In this document: positions 11,502 through 23,985 of the stretch, piece after piece | Layout: every line of letters starts with the position of its first letter | Position numbering within the stretch: the stretch's first letter is position 1 | Assembly (NCBI GenBank): GCA_023213395.1 | Contig: CM041465.1 | Location: forward strand, 216,511,741 to 216,575,740 | Source of the DNA: Cycas panzhihuaensis | Lineage: Eukaryota > Cycadophyta | Direction: 5' to 3' | Length of the DNA stretch: 64,000 nt | Notes under the pieces: model-generated | The model's input: only the letters and a program-made list of their open reading frames with translations | What the model was told of the DNA's origin: nothing | The model's database searches: none | Made by a program: the position numbers and the translations under genes

Positions 11502-11924
11502 TCAAAGGTGGTCAACAAGAAAAGGAAGGTGACGCTCAAGGATGAGGCGAACGAGGATGCCTGCCTCAGCGTTAAGGGCCTGAGGGATGTGTCAGATGTT
11601 AATAGCCTAGAAACAAGCCAATAGAGACCTGGCGGTTATAGCAAGGGCTCTCAAGCGTGGGCATCACACCTAGTAAACTTGGGTGAGATGGGACACCACC
11701 ACCTAAGAGTTGCAAAGAAGAACAATAAATCTATGATGAAAACATAGTGTATTGGTGAGGGCTTCAATAATGGCTGTATACTCAGCTTCATTATTGGTGG
11801 CCTCAGGGAGAAAGATTCCAGAGCATAGAAAATCATGTCTGAAAGGTTTACGAAGAATCCATGCAGTAGCGGAGGGGCTAGGATTACCACGGCTTCCGCC
11901 GCCAATGAAGATGAAGAGTGTCAT
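11502..11924 (-). pseudogene. E1 free-standing second RNase H (archaeal/plant-type aRNH)
   Basis: A frame of exactly 423 nt runs from ATG (11924) to TGA (11502-11504), the same length as in E2 and E3. The N-terminus 'SRGNPSPSATAWIL' and 'ATNNEAEYTAIIEAL' match the RNase HI family called aRNH in plant Tat elements. The first catalytic Asp (normally TDGG) is Gly here, while the Glu of NNEAEY is intact. In-frame stops occur, for example where E2 and E3 read 'DSQVVVSHL'. It lies downstream of integrase and next to the 3' LTR, not between the gypsy RNase H and integrase as usual in Tat. Confidence 0.8.
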
Positions 11925-12460
11925 GGACGAGAAAAGAAAATGCCTCGGTAGAGAAAGTGTATATAGAGTCAGAATCTAAGCTAAAGAGGCTCATATGAGA
12001 AGCAATAATGGTCATGAAGGATAAGAGGACCTAGCAATGAGACTACCCAAGGACGGGAGCAGGCTATCCAACCACTAGCAGGGAATGGGCAGCAAAAATA
12101 GCACCCTGGGATGCTAAAGGTCACTTAAGAAAGCAAAGAATGACTCCAAATAAAATGAGCATTCCCTTTGGAGACCCCAGAGGGAGGAACGGGCTATAAA
12201 AACGAGTCTAAGATGACAAAATGAGTTAAACAACTATAAACTCAGGTATACATGGGAGTGGCATGTAAAACGAGACAGAAGGGCCCTGCCAAAATGCATT
12301 AGCGAGGCACCATTAATGTGCCCAAAGGAATGAGAAAAACGGAGGCTATGGAAGTGCGATGGGAAACAGGGCCAGAACATAATGATGATCAGGGATGAGA
12401 AATAGTCTCAAGGGCTACCTCAGAAGCAAAAACGGATAAAGTATCTATCGAGGCCCCCGC

Positions 12461-12468
12461 CTATATAT
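12461..12468 (+). promoter_or_regulatory. TATA box of the E1 opposite-strand gene
   Basis: CTATATAT follows GGCCCCCGC. The same GGGGCCCCCGCCTATATA core precedes the gene in E2 and E3. It lies about 160 bp upstream of the predicted start codon. Confidence 0.6.
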
Positions 12469-12627
12469 GGAAACTGATGAAAATGGGATTCATTTTCATA
12501 GGCTCTCGAACAAATCTAGAGCCCTTCCCTTACGCAGTAGAGTGCCACTTGACTTCAGAGGCATACGGAGAGAGATCCGGTCATTGGATTGTGACCAAGA
12601 GAGAGTCATTGAGACCAAGACGATGAG

Positions 12628-15058
12628 ATGAAGATAGCCCGACCAGATCTAGTGAGTGGATCGTTAAAACCCTATCCCATCTTGTGGTTTAAAGTTTGAT
12701 GCATTTTGTTGAATTTATGTAATTTTTTGGGTTCCATATGGGCAAAAAATGATCTCTAGGAGCCCAAATTGGACCCAGAGAGAGGCGGGACAGGGGCATT
12801 AGGTAGCCCTAGTCACAGTGGGCCTAGTTGTTGCCTGTTTTGGAAAAGTTTTGGGTTTTTTGGGCGGTAAACCCCCCCCTTTTGGGAGGGTGATGTTTGC
12901 ACCGTGGTAAAGATCGTGGTGCCACGATCTTTGCCACGAGGCCTTAATCGTCATAGGACCCAGGCCAAACTCCACAGTACCATAAAGTTTGGCGTAGTAC
13001 GAAGCCAGAGTTGATGAAAAATAAAGATGGGGGCCCAAGGGTCCCCAAATCTTGACCGAATGAGGCTGAGAGATAGTCCAAAGGACGCAGGGATGAGCAT
13101 GAGTTAGGGTTTAACTTGTTGTATGGTGTTTTGTGGGTGGTGATTGCAGTAGAGAACTACAAGAATATCGAGAATATAGGTATGGCCATGCTGAGTTTTA
13201 TAGAGATGATGACTCATGAGGTCAGACAGATCTTAATAAGGTGTGGCCTACTGAAGGTCACGAGGATGCCTCAGTATACGTCAGACCATAAGCTACTAAT
13301 GGATATAGTGTCCCATTGGGATAGACAGAGGTATGTCTTCCATCTACCCCAAGTAGAGGATGTATCAGTGACACTAGGTGACATCAAGAGGATACTGGGG
13401 GTGCCGATAATAGGGAGGCCTGTAACACTAGGCGTGCTACCTAGCAATGAGGTAGTACATAGGGAGGCTTCCACTTTCTTCATGGGCTCAGACAAGTAGG
13501 AGAGGAGAGGTATCCCTCTCCAAATCATGGTGATATGAAGGGTTCCTTGCGTGAGGAAGTTGATTACATTGTGCATTCTATTCCAGATATCTCAGAAATA
13601 GAACTATAGGAATATAGTGGGTAGCTGGATGGATGCAGTACAGAGGTGCGAGGTAGGAGAGAGGTTGGATTAGGCTACCCTTATAGCAACGAACCTCGTC
13701 GCACAGCTAGACGCTATTCAGGCAGCAGGGAAGGGTGGTCTATCATATAGCACCCTATTACAGTGTTGATTTTTTGACCACTTTGGAGCAGTGGCACCGA
13801 CAGGGGGACCACACCCCATCTCAGAGTGGGCCCCATGGTACATCGATGGTAGACTAGACTCAGGGAGACTGAGGACCAGGCTCATGTCTATCACTCGGTG
13901 GAGGCCACATCACTGGACCTCCTCACCATGACTGACTATATAGCAGACCCATATAGAGCAGTGAGATGGGACAATGATGATGAGGTAGGCAGGGTAGGAG
14001 TAGCCCCAAGAGATGATGATGGATGTGATGGAGGTGATGGGGGTGATAGGGCTAGCCCATCATAAGCTGCAGGAGAGGCAGGTCCATCAGGGACCGTAGG
14101 AAGAGAGGTGGGCCTCTCAAGAGTTGCAGAGGAGAGTAGGGGCCCAGTGACATGAGCCTGGAGGTTGCGGATCGTCAGGAGATCCGAAGAGGCAACTACA
14201 CCAGCTGAGGAGAGGAGGGATGCCCCAGTAACTGAGGTGGTAGCCAAGGAGGTACCAGAGGAGGAGGAGGTACATGCAATTGGTGGAGTGCCCAGGGTAG
14301 AGGTAGTTACCCAAGTCGAGGAACCGGTAGCCGCACCAGGTGAGATACAACCTTCTCCTGTCATCGTTTAATTGCCAAATGTATATATATTATTTGGTTT
14401 TGATTTGGCATGTATATGGACATACACTGATATGTGTCGTGTTGGATTTACAATTATAGCAGATATCTAGAGGCTAGTAGAGGTGGTAGTGTAGGAGATA
14501 TTCCCTCAGGCCTACACGGAGGGGCAACCTCCCATCTAGGTAGGTGATGAGCCTAGATCGACATGCACCCATATAGCATCGTTCACCACATTGGAGAGGG
14601 CACGAGATGTATGAATTATAGAGTCCCAGGAGCATGAGGCACGTGTGGGACGTCTACAGGCAAACCTAGATACGACCTAGGCTTAGAGGGATACTCTACA
14701 GAGTCAGGTACAGGTACTAAAGGCTCAAGGAGGAGCCAGAGGGGATGCAGAGAGCCACATCTAACTAGTAGTGATGGAGGAGTATCTCTAAGGAATGGAG
14801 GAGAGGCTCTGCAGTGTAGAGGGTGATCAAGATCATATCCAAGCTCGATATGATCGACTGGTGGATGAGGTGGCATTGAGGTCAATGCAAAGCAGGACTC
14901 ATACCAACATGGAGGTGATGACCTCGAGAAGACCACGAGATGAGGGGACCGAGGTGGGGAGCTCCCAGAGGCGCAGGAGGATTCTAGGAGGGATGTGGTC
15001 CCCAAGAGAGGGATTACATCAGCCAAGAGATGACGCCCTAGGGGCGAGACAACAGTAG
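12628..15058 (+). pseudogene. E1 opposite-strand gene: plant-mobile-domain-like protein, 3 exons
   Basis: The model has exon 1 at 12628-12651 (ATG to CTA), intron 1 to 13136, exon 2 at 13137-14339, intron 2 at 14340-14459 and exon 3 at 14460-15058. The donors are GTGAGT and GTGAGA. The intron 1 acceptor dinucleotide is mutated to GG here; in E2 and E3 it is AG. The spliced start MKIARPDLVVIAVEN parallels E2 and E3. Exon 2 carries 'LLMDIVSHWDRQRYVFHLP' and 'VSVTLGDIKRILGVPIIGRPV', which resemble the plant mobile domain (aminotransferase-like, PMD). Exon 3 encodes a charged, probably coiled-coil region ending GARQQ. Stops such as 13497 and frame changes make this copy a pseudogene. It runs opposite to E1 pol. 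Molecular function is unknown; PMD proteins are otherwise linked to silencing and genome maintenance. Confidence 0.75.
12890..13000 (+). repeat. hairpin motif in intron 1 of the E1 opposite-strand gene
   Basis: An inverted repeat AAAGATCGTGG / CCACGATCTTT (about 12911-12933) is followed by a weaker pair around 'CCAAACTCC' and 'AAGTTTGG'. It is equivalent to 30830-30940 in E2 and 50699-50805 in E3. Confidence 0.5.
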
Positions 15059-15599
15059 AGTAGGTTGTAGGAGTTTTTATTTTAGATTAGGAAAAGCACA
15101 GACCTCTAGGGAGTCACCATATGTAGTCACATGATTGTACCCTCCCTGCAAGGATTTCAGCTTCCCACAGATGATGTACTATACCATTTGTATGATATGA
15201 CACATGACAATTATTTTTATGTATATAGACAGGGTGATTGATACCCCAATTGATGTATGATGATGTGTATCATAATATGTGGTGAATGATGTGCATGTTT
15301 TTGTTTATATGTTTGTATATATGTATGTGTATGAGGGCGAATGGATGCATGAGGATATGATTGATGGTACTTTAAGCTGATGATTGTATGATTTTTGTAT
15401 TATGATATTTGTTTGGGATATACACATTTCCTTTCATGCAAGCCCTTATTCCTAGCAGAGGCACACACGATCACCATGAGTAGCAGCGATAAATACATGT
15501 GAGGCTAGGAGATAGGGTGGTACACATATCTACATGGGAGCATAGCGGGATATGTAAAGGAAATGTCAATAGGAGTGGAGTGACGACACTCCAGAGCAT

Positions 15600-15775
15600 C
15601 ATCCTAATGGAGGGATTCCCAAATAGGAGGATGAGGTTCCAAGGGGAATGGGAACAAGGGTTCTGCGAGAGGAACAAAAAAGGAATGAGAGGGCCACCCC
15701 AAGTTATCATTCTGCCTGTGGCTAGGAGGAATGAGAACAAGCTTAGGATGGTAGTTTAGGCTCATTTCAGAGCAT
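15600..15775 (-). repeat. E1 post-integrase block (single copy)
   Basis: This roughly 176-bp block, starting ATGCTCTGAAATGAGCC on the minus strand just after integrase, is homologous to the block present twice in E2 (27881-28237) and E3 (47874-48228). Confidence 0.65.
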
Positions 15776-15794
15776 GGAAAAGACAATAAAGAAA

Positions 15795-16934
15795 TTATAT
15801 GTAGAATTTCTTGAGGAATTTTCTGTTAACAACTTTCTCAAATTCAAGGCCTTCTAGGGTGGTAATCCTATAGGTGTCGTTATCGAGACTCTCGAGAACG
15901 ACAAAGGGATCAACCTATTTGGGTCTGAATTTGGTCAAGCAGTTGTGAGGATATTCCAGCTTGAGGACATGGTCCCCAGGATACAAAGGACGGGAATGAA
16001 GGTGTTTATCGTAAGTCCTTTGCAAATGAGCTTTAGATGCGAGGTTAGCCTAGTAAGCGGCTAGACATCTCTCATCTAAAGCTTCGAGGTCTAGGAGATG
16101 AGCCTAACGGATAGACTCCTCATCGATAAGACCCCAAAGAGAAACTTGTAGAGAGGGGATCTCCACTTCTAATGGGAGTACCGCCTCGGTCCCATAAACT
16201 AGGGAGAATGGGGTCATTCCCATAGTAGCACAGATAGAGGTATGATACGCCCATAAGGCGGAAGGGAGATGGAGGTGCCAATCTCTCTAAGATTGAGCAA
16301 CGATTTTCTTTAGGATATTGATAAGAGTTTTATTGAATGATTCAACCTGACCATTTGCTTGGGGGTAATAAGGAGAAGAGGTTTTATGAGACATCTTGAA
16401 TTCCTCACAAAGTTCATCCATCTCCTTGTTATAAAAAGGGGTTTCGTTATCTGTAATCAAGACGTCAGGAATCCCAAAGCAACAAATGTTGTGCTAGTAG
16501 ACGAAAGTAGCTATCATCTTGCCAGGGGTAGTAATCAAAGAAATGGATTTTGCCTATTTTGTGAAGTACTCTATGGTAGTCAAGATGAACTTGTGTTGTG
16601 ACGAAGAGGGCAGGGATATGGCTTCGATGAGGTCTAAACCCCATTGAGCGAAGGGCCATAGAGATATGATGGGATGAAGAGCCTCAAAAGGTACATGGGA
16701 GATGTTGGCATACTCTTGGCATCATCGACATCTCAAGGCATAGGCATGGGCATCCTTGAAGAGGGACAACCAATAATAGCCCATATGAAGGATCCTTTGG
16801 GCCATGGATTGGCTCCCAAAGTAGCCCCCACAAATACCATGGTGGCATTCGTCAAGTATTTGGTCTGCTTCATCAAGAGTGATGCAACGAAGGAGGATCC
16901 CGTCAAAGGATCTCTTGTATAATACTTCATCCAT
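15795..16934 (-). pseudogene. E1 integrase, degenerate
   Basis: It begins near 'MDEVLYKRSFDGILLR', then the zinc-binding region 'CHHGICGGYFGSQSMAQRIL', 'MGYYWLSLFKDAHAY' and CR-stop-CQ, where a stop splits the Cys pair. The catalytic Glu motif 'PQANGQVESFN' (near 16340-16375) is intact. The C-terminus 'KFLKKFY' ends at a TAA at 15795-15797. In-frame stops and indels disable it. It shares a stop with E3 just before 'YFLMDEVLYK' (E3 46698). Confidence 0.85.
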
Positions 16935-17049
16935 AAGGAAGTATTACCTAGTAGTGGTCTGGATGCGAGATCTAACCTTGTTACTGGATTCTGGATAGTA
17001 CCACTACTAAGTAAGGTAATGCATGATGTCTAACAGGGGTATCAAACAA

Positions 17050-17470
17050 GTTAGGGATAGGGGCTTCTGTGAGCTGTTCCACCACTACCATCCCCCTCTT
17101 CGATTTTCAGTTGACGATGTGAAGATCGAATTCCTAAAGGAGGACAGCCCAACGACTAGCCCTACCTGTCAGGTCAGAATGAGTAAGTAAATAGCGCAAG
17201 GGATCAGATTGAATGATCACCTTGGTAGTGTTTCCAACCAAGTAGTGCCTAAACTTCTTGGTCGCATGAACCAAGAAGAGGCATTCCTTCTCAGCTATAG
17301 AGTAATTAAGTTCGATAGCCATGAGGGTGCGACTGATGAAGTAGATGGCCCTCTCAACTCCTGAATCGTCCCCCTAGGCCAGCATAGTGCCCAAGGACTC
17401 ATTAGTCACCGAGGTATAGAGAATGAAAGGCCTGTCAAAGCAAGGGGATTCCAACGTAGGAGCAGAAGCA
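17050..17470 (-). pseudogene. E1 gypsy-type RNase H, degenerate
   Basis: 'MAIELNYSIAEKECLFLVHATKKFRHYLVG' and 'IIQSDPLRYLLTHSDLTGRASRW' (17322-17134) match the RNase H that follows RT in Ty3/gypsy elements. A TAG interrupts it near 17374. The domain would degrade the RNA template during cDNA synthesis. Confidence 0.8.
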
Positions 17471-18470
17471 AGGGCTTCCTTAAGTCCTTCGAAAGCTTAT
17501 TGGGCCTTAGCCAACCAAATAAACAGGCTCCCTTCTTTAATAAGTTAGTAAGGGGTTTGGCATTCACAGTGAAGTTTACCAGGAAACTCCTAAGGAAGCC
17601 AGGTCTACCTAGAAGCGACTTGATCTATCATTGAGTTCTAGGCGGCAGCATGTCAAGGATTACCTTGACTTTATCAGGGTCAATTTAAATTCCTTACTTT
17701 TAACATAAGGAAACCAAGGAGTTTTCCAGAAGTAATGGCAAACACGTATTTGAGGGGATTAAGGCTTACGTGGTACTTGTGGTATCATGTGAAGATGGCC
17801 TACAAGTCTGAAGGGTGATGGGCTCTAACGCGTGAGAGACCCATCATGTCATCCATAGAAACCTCCAATGTGTTGTTGATAAGGTCATGGAAGATGAAAT
17901 GCATTGCCCTTTGGTAAGTGGCGTCTGCATTTTTTAGTCTGAAGGGCATTGCCTTATAGGTAAAAGTACCCCACGGGGTGGTGAAGGCTATCTTATGGAA
18001 GTCTTCAGGAGAGATTTAAATTTGGTTGTAACTAGAGAAGCCATCCATCAAGGACATGACCTCAAACCTAGCGGTTCGATCAATGATCTAATCGATAAAA
18101 GAGAGTGGGAAATTATCCTTAGGACATGCATTGTTGATGTCACAGAAGTCAACACATATCTGGATGGTCCCATTATTTTTAGTAATGGAAATGATGTTGG
18201 ACACCCATTTAGGGTAGTCAATGGAAGTAATGAGTCCCGTATCTAGAAGTTTCTCAACCTCCATTTTAACGGCAGTTAAGAGTTTAAGATGGAGAGGACG
18301 TTGTTTCTCACGTACAGGACAAGCGCCAGGAATAGTGGTAAGGTTGTGGGTGATAATAGAGGGGTTGATTCCCTTCATGTCAGAGTAATCCCACGTAAAA
18401 ACATCTAGGAACTCCTGGAATAAAAGGGAATATTCCCTTACCTCATCAGGAGAACATTCTGCACCCACCT
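17471..18470 (-). pseudogene. E1 reverse transcriptase, degenerate
   Basis: 18468-18088 encodes 'LFQEFLDVFTWDYSDMKG', 'KMEVEKLLDTGLITSIDYPKW' and 'CVDFCDINNACPKDNFPLSFID', the N-terminal motifs of gypsy RT. The catalytic box reads 'SMDDMMG' near 17840, and 'TYQRAMHFI' is intact. Stops and small indels occur downstream, including a TGA before 'YHKYHVSLNP' that E3 also has. Compared with E3 it serves as an outgroup for judging mutations. Confidence 0.85.
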
Positions 18471-18792
18471 TAATAACCTTGCCCAGGGCAAAGACTATGT
18501 CCTAGGTTGTCCCCATGTACATGGCATTCCCCTCCTCGAAATGGAGGGGGGCAAGGTCAAGGAGAGGAGACGGAACAGGAGATGGGATTGGGTCAGCAAG
18601 ACTAGACCCAATTGCTAAGACCTTCTGGTGGTCAAGCCTATGGCGACCCGAAGGAAGGTTGAGCACATAGCCTGCTAAGTGCTAAAGTAAAGCCTCATCA
18701 TCTTCGAAGTAATCCACCCCATGGGTGACCTTACTTCGAATAGATGAGATGTGAGAGGAAGTAGGAGTGATGGGACCATGGTGGTCAATAGA

Positions 18793-19680
18793 CTACCCAA
18801 CATCCCCAAAAGACTCTAGGAAAGAGTCAGGAAGGGGCCCCTCATAAGGGGCAAAAGGAAGTTCCTCAAAATCATCACCTGCGAGGGGTAATGAAGAGGA
18901 AGAGTCAAGGATCAGTGGGTCAATGTGTGCAATAACATATGACATAAGGGGATGACTGGTCTCTCCAACAAGAAGAGTTCTAGGTTGGGACCTAGAATAG
19001 GGAGAGTATCTCCTACTAGTACGAAAGAAAGAAACAGGGTGAGGAAGGTCCTCGTCCTTGTCATGGGACTCGTCATCACTGAACATGGTAAGGTACCCAT
19101 AGCTTCCGACACTAATAGGAGCAAAGCGAGTAAGGCTCAAGGAAGAAGATATGGGATCTCCTTCATGATGGGATGAATCGGGAATGCGGATAGAATAAGC
19201 CAAGGCATGAGTAGAAGGGCCTTTGTCCCCCTTCATACGATCATGGCTCGCTTGGTTAGTTTGATGAGATTATTTAACAGGTGGTCATTCCTAGGAAACA
19301 ACCCTCATTCACCTATCATGGACAAATTTGAGTTACCCCCAACAGGTTGAACACATGGCTCCCATTTGATCGAGCTATGGTTGACCCAAAAGAAGATTGT
19401 AGTCGATGTCTACATCGAGGACTATAATATTAGTGAGGACAGTCTTGTCCTCAAGACTGAGAGGGATTGAAATGGATCCTAAGGGAGTCTTCTCACTACC
19501 ATCGTAGCCTTGGCATCGCCATGAAATGGGTTCTAAGGAAAAAATGCCAAGCTTTTGCATAATGCATAAGGGCATGGCATTAACAGAAGAACCATTGTCG
19601 ACAACAGTCCTTCGTAAAGTACAGTCAAGTGTATCAATAGTAATAGTAAAAGGAAAGTTCTATTGCACTCCCTTTCACAA
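18793..19680 (-). pseudogene. E1 aspartic protease and protease-RT linker
   Basis: The active-site motif 'VVDNGSSVNA' is readable near 19585-19610, followed by 'LGIFSLEPISWRCQGYDG' and 'DVDIDYNLLLGQP' (19575-19375). Together these match retroviral-type proteases of Tat elements. The linker (19236-18793) reads 'GSYGYLTMFSDDESHDKDE' and is rich in Ser, Pro and Asp. It corresponds to 44295-45080 of E3. Confidence 0.7.
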
Positions 19681-21383
19681 GTAGGAGGAAGGTCTTTAGG
19701 ATCAAAGGAAATAATAGGCTCACAACCTTGGGCGATACCCAAAGCGTGAATGAGCGCGTCACCCAATCCTAAAGCTTCCAAAAGGAGTGTCTGTTATTCA
19801 GGACAACTTCTCAAGACATCCATAATGGACATCCCGGCAGCCATAGTACAAAGCCCATTGACAACAGAAAAGGACTTCCCCTTTACCGTAGGTTGAGGAA
19901 GGGCTATCCTAAAATTGTAGCGACCTAGACGAATGGGAACGGTCTTGGGAAGTAATGGGACTTCCAGAAGGGAGGTTTCTGGAAGAGGATCAGGATGTGG
20001 AACAGATGAAGAGGCACCGACTACCTCTTTAACGGCTTGAGACCATGTCAAGGCATATAAAGAGATGGCCTCAGGCATTTGGATCACCTTCTTTCCTTTA
20101 TTCCGAGACCGCGAAGGTGAAGGGATACGATGTTATGGGGAACTCGAGGAAGAAGATGAACCCCACGCACCCTTCCCTTTACCATGTGAAGGGCACGGAT
20201 TCAGAGATCTTCCCCGGTTCTAATTATTCTTTGATTGAGAGTTGCGATCACGCTCCCCATGCTTGGGGAACGGATCCCTATGGACTGATTAGTTGAGATT
20301 GGGCCTTGAGTCTCGTTTGGGAGATGAGTCACATTGCGAGGCATCCCTAGGATGTTGAACCCGATAATGTGAATCATCATGGAAACATTCTCCATGAACG
20401 GAGCACCACTTCTCAAGCTAGGAATTAGACTTCCTTACCTGAGAAGACTGGGTGTTGTCGCCCTTGGGAGGAGTGGCTTGAGAAGCTTATTAGATTGGTT
20501 TGTTGGATGTGGGCGATGAAGGAGCTTGAAGTTTAAGTTCCTTCATCATACATTCGAATGAATGTATGGCAAAGGTAAGTGGGTCTAGGGTCTTCTCGAT
20601 TGAGTGGGAAGAATACCTAGTGGATTGTTGTGGTTTAGTTTCTTTGGTTGGGGGAGGTGCCTCACGTCGTTATGAGGGCTTAAGGGGCTTCTTAAGTCCA
20701 GCCTGGATCTCAATAGCTTCAAGCGCTAAGCACTTCGTGATAGCAGAATCACATGTGGTTGCCCCCATCTTAAGGACTTCCACATGGACTTCAGGACATA
20801 GTGCTTTAATGAAGAGGTCCATCTTCAATTCCTCAAGTAAAGTAGCCTTAATGGAATAGAGGAGGTCATGGATCTGCTGCACAAAATCATGATTCATCTC
20901 ATCATGACCTTGCTTGAGCGAGAGGAGAGATTTCATTCCACTCTCAAATGGATGAGCCACATCAAAATAGTTGATGAACTAACTCATCCACAAGTTGCTG
21001 GAACGAGAAGATGGAATGAGTAGGTAGGCGATAGAACCATTTAAAGGCATTGCCTTGTAGGGATCGCAGAAATAGTTTCATTAATATGTGATCATAGGCT
21101 CAGTAGTCTATGCACGCCATAGAAAAACTATGAACGTGCTCTATTGAATCCTGTGATGAAATTCCATCGAACTTAGGAACTTCAAGGGGATGAGCCGGTA
21201 AGTTGGTTCTTAGCGCCTAGATAGATAAGGGTGTTGATCTATAATCCATAAAGGGACATGCCCTCGCCTAGATCATAGGATCAGCAAATGATGTGGAAGG
21301 CAATGGATAAGGAACAGATGGAGGTGGAAGGCCCATCCCTCTTTGAGGAAATGCCCTCCTGCTAAGAAGGGACTTGAGGATAA
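19681..21383 (-). pseudogene. E1 gag, C-terminal part (right of the E2 break in reading order)
   Basis: On the minus strand from 21383, 20960-20670 carries 'GMKSLLSLKQGHDEMNHDF' and 'VHVEVLKMGATTCDSAITKC', the conserved retrotransposon-gag region. A zinc knuckle of the CX2HX4HX4C type follows near 20370-20416 ('CSVHGECFHDDSHY', final Cys changed to Tyr). The Ser/Pro-rich linker at 20087-19794 leads to the protease. The N-terminal part of the same gag lies at 35246-36181; E2 separates the two at the GTGCC target site. Confidence 0.75.
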
Positions 21384-21388
21384 GTGCC
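21384..21388 (+). repeat. E2 target-site duplication, left
   Basis: GTGCC, identical to 35241-35245. Confidence 0.9.
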
Positions 21389-23966
21389 TGTTTCTCGGCT
21401 ACCAGGAATGGACTCGAGATGCATCGACTCAGGTAAGCTCAGGTATATGTTCTTGCTTCTCTTTTCTCTTGCTTGACCGAGGTTGTTTAGTATAGATTAC
21501 CTGATGCATGCTTGCCTTCCATTTGCATGATTGCATTGCCCCTTTGCTTGATCACGCTGCATGTGCCTACAGCACGCTATTCAGCTTATGATGACCCACA
21601 GTGAGGGTATTCTTGAGCAAATGCTACACCCCATATGGCACGCAGCCACCCACATCGTCTCCACGGCCCCTTGGGATGCCTTAGCCAATCGCGTTTCATA
21701 TTTTACAATGCCATGTTCATGCTTTGTTTTCTTCCAAGTCTGATTGAATCCTTGGTTGAGGCCTGGTTTCTTTTTCTGACTACTTTTCAGTTATTTGGGT
21801 ACCAACTCCCAGCTATTTCTAGCCTTAACCTACTCTTTATTTAGATCCAGACCCCTTGTTTGGCTTTATTTTTGTTTCCAGGCTCGTACCGCTGTAAACT
21901 TAGCGGTAGCACGATGTTTGCCGCGGTACCGCGAAGTTTACCGCGGTATGACTATTTAAAATTTTTTTTTAAAATCATGCGGCAGTTCTCACTTTTTTCG
22001 CAGAACTGCCATGTGGTGCCCGCGTGTTTCAACTGCCCTAAGATCCTCAACATTCACTTACAGTGAGCAGTAGATAAAAACAAAAGAGCTCTTCATTATT
22101 CAAGGCTTCTTCACTTATTTTTTACATGCAACTCTACCAATCCTTCACAAAACTACTGCAGAATAGAGACTTTCAGCTGCTGCTCTTCACACAAAGGCCA
22201 TTGTTGTCTCTCATGCTCAGAACTAGCAGCTCCAAACATCTTTTTGCAGGTCCACAAAGTTGTAAGAAGGATACTTCTCAAGGTTTTTCAAAGAACAAGC
22301 TCCAAGGGTCCCAAATCACAAGGGTTTCTCTCACATTGGTCTCCTCCTCAAAACCTATCATTAAACCTTGCTAAGTGCTGGGTTTTTCTGTTATTTTCTA
22401 GTAGATACACATTCCTCCTCTTTGCTACAAGGTACTCTACTTATTTGCCTTATGATTTATGCTACTTTTTTACAGTTTTTATGAATAAATGTTTGTTTCA
22501 TTTACTTTTTTTATTCTCTACTTAGTTTAGTACTAGATCTTTAGATTTGAGTATGTAGTGCTTCCCTTTACAGTCTTGTAAGCCTGCCTTAAGGTGGCTA
22601 TGCAGAGGGGGTGACATAAAGGAAATTTAAGGGAGAAAGGTAGGGCCAGTCACCCTTGCAGACCTTCTCCCCAAGGGTCCAAACCCTTATTTCCTTTCCC
22701 TCTACACCTATTACCTCCCTTAGAGTTTGGCCAGAGACTTGGGAACCTACTCCTCAAATCTGAACCAGCATTGGCAACCCCTTGCCATGCTAGTTCTAGC
22801 CCCTTATTTGCTAGTTTTGGGCACCTCATAAGCCCTAAAACCACTCTTTGTTGGCTTACAACTTGCAACCCATCCACTTGGATGATTTGCTGCTCGTAGC
22901 ATCTCGTCCTTTGGGTGTGCTTGCATACCTTCCTGTTACTTTTTCCTTCTGATTGTTTGCTGCCCTATATTATTGTTGCAAGTTCATTTTCCTTCCCCGA
23001 GGCCAAGTGGAGACTTTTTGTGGGTGAGTTAGCCATTCTGAGGCTACTCCCTTTTTTTGGGTGTCGGTTGAGATGATCATTTGCGAAAATCTTGTTGGAG
23101 TTATTTTCATTGAATAATATGTACGTGCTTGATTTAGTTTGATTCTATTTCTTCTAAGTTTAGATATATATATTAGATCTATTTTATGGCCCCTCTTCCG
23201 AGAGGGAGAAACCTGTTTGTTTGATCGACAGGATCTCGCGTTTGTGAAGTTACATATGAAGCGAGCCCATTTGCATGTTAGTTTCGTATTTGTTGTTTTC
23301 CATCATTTTCCATCATTTGCTGCTTTGCTTTTTGCATACATTGGGGAGGTAAGCTAGCACCTCTTCGGCTGCTCATGGCAACCATCACCGATCGATCCCG
23401 CGTATGTAACTAGTGGAGCGAGAAGGCGTAGGAAGCAAAGAGATACATAGCGCTCCGTTCAGATACCAGTCCAGGTATTCCTCTTCTCTTTTCATCCTTT
23501 CCTTATAGCGTTATTCCTTATGCATATGCATGCATGTTAAGAAACACATAGGAAACTGAAAAGAAGAAAAGAACATACATTTGCATTTTATGTGTCTTTT
23601 ATTTAGCAGTTGTTCCGTCACCCCTAGATAGTCCCTTTCGAGCTAAAGCTACTTGCACCTTGCTCTCTTGACCAGCCTACACATAGACACTATATTACAC
23701 GTATATCTCACTCACGTGTTGCCTTCTCACCTCCTTGAGAAAACGCAACCTACTAAGCCCTTTCCTCCTCTTCCCGGCCATCCGAGGGGTAAGAAGGCCT
23801 CACCTTTTGTGACTACCTAGAAGCAACCAGGCACCTTTGCAGGTCCCGAATCTGCACTCCGATGCACAGATGCCCTGCGAGGTGAGTGCTTGCCATTCAA
23901 CCCAACCTAGTCTTGCGTAACCCATTTTTTACTAAATGTAGGAACCACCCCGCGAGTAGCGTTTCA
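21389..23966 (+). repeat. E2 5' LTR (2.58 kb)
   Basis: It starts TGTTTCTCGGC and ends GCGTTTCA against the PBS. A TATA-like GATAAAAAC lies at about 22073 and an AATAAA near 22482, so transcription probably starts near 22.1 kb and R ends near 22.5 kb. That placement is inference. Compared with the 3' LTR it differs at many scattered bases, mostly transitions. Confidence 0.85.
21886..21950 (+). repeat. hairpin motif in the E2 5' LTR
   Basis: Alternating inverted repeats GTACCGCTGTAAACTTAGCG / CGCGAAGTTTACCGCGGTA surround a central CCGCGGTACCGCG palindrome. The cognate in the 3' LTR is 33161-33225. Confidence 0.6.
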
Positions 23967-23967
23967 C

Positions 23968-23985
23968 TGGCGACCATACTGGGGA
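23968..23985 (+). other. E2 primer-binding site
   Basis: TGGCGACCATACTGGGGA lies 1 nt after the LTR. It is identical in E3 and similar in E1. It resembles the TGGCGAC-type PBS of Tat/Ogre elements, which are reported to use tRNA-Arg. Confidence 0.7.

Noticed and set aside
22126-22525. Short ORFs inside the LTRs (also 33222-33648, 39540-39960, 53595-53976)
   Set aside because: They are not the same length among LTR copies and have no motifs. They lie in LTR sequence that is expected to be non-coding.
21389-23966. Four 2.6-kb plus-strand LTRs as independent solo LTRs
   Set aside because: They pair into E2 and E3 by PBS and polypurine tract position and by matching target duplications.
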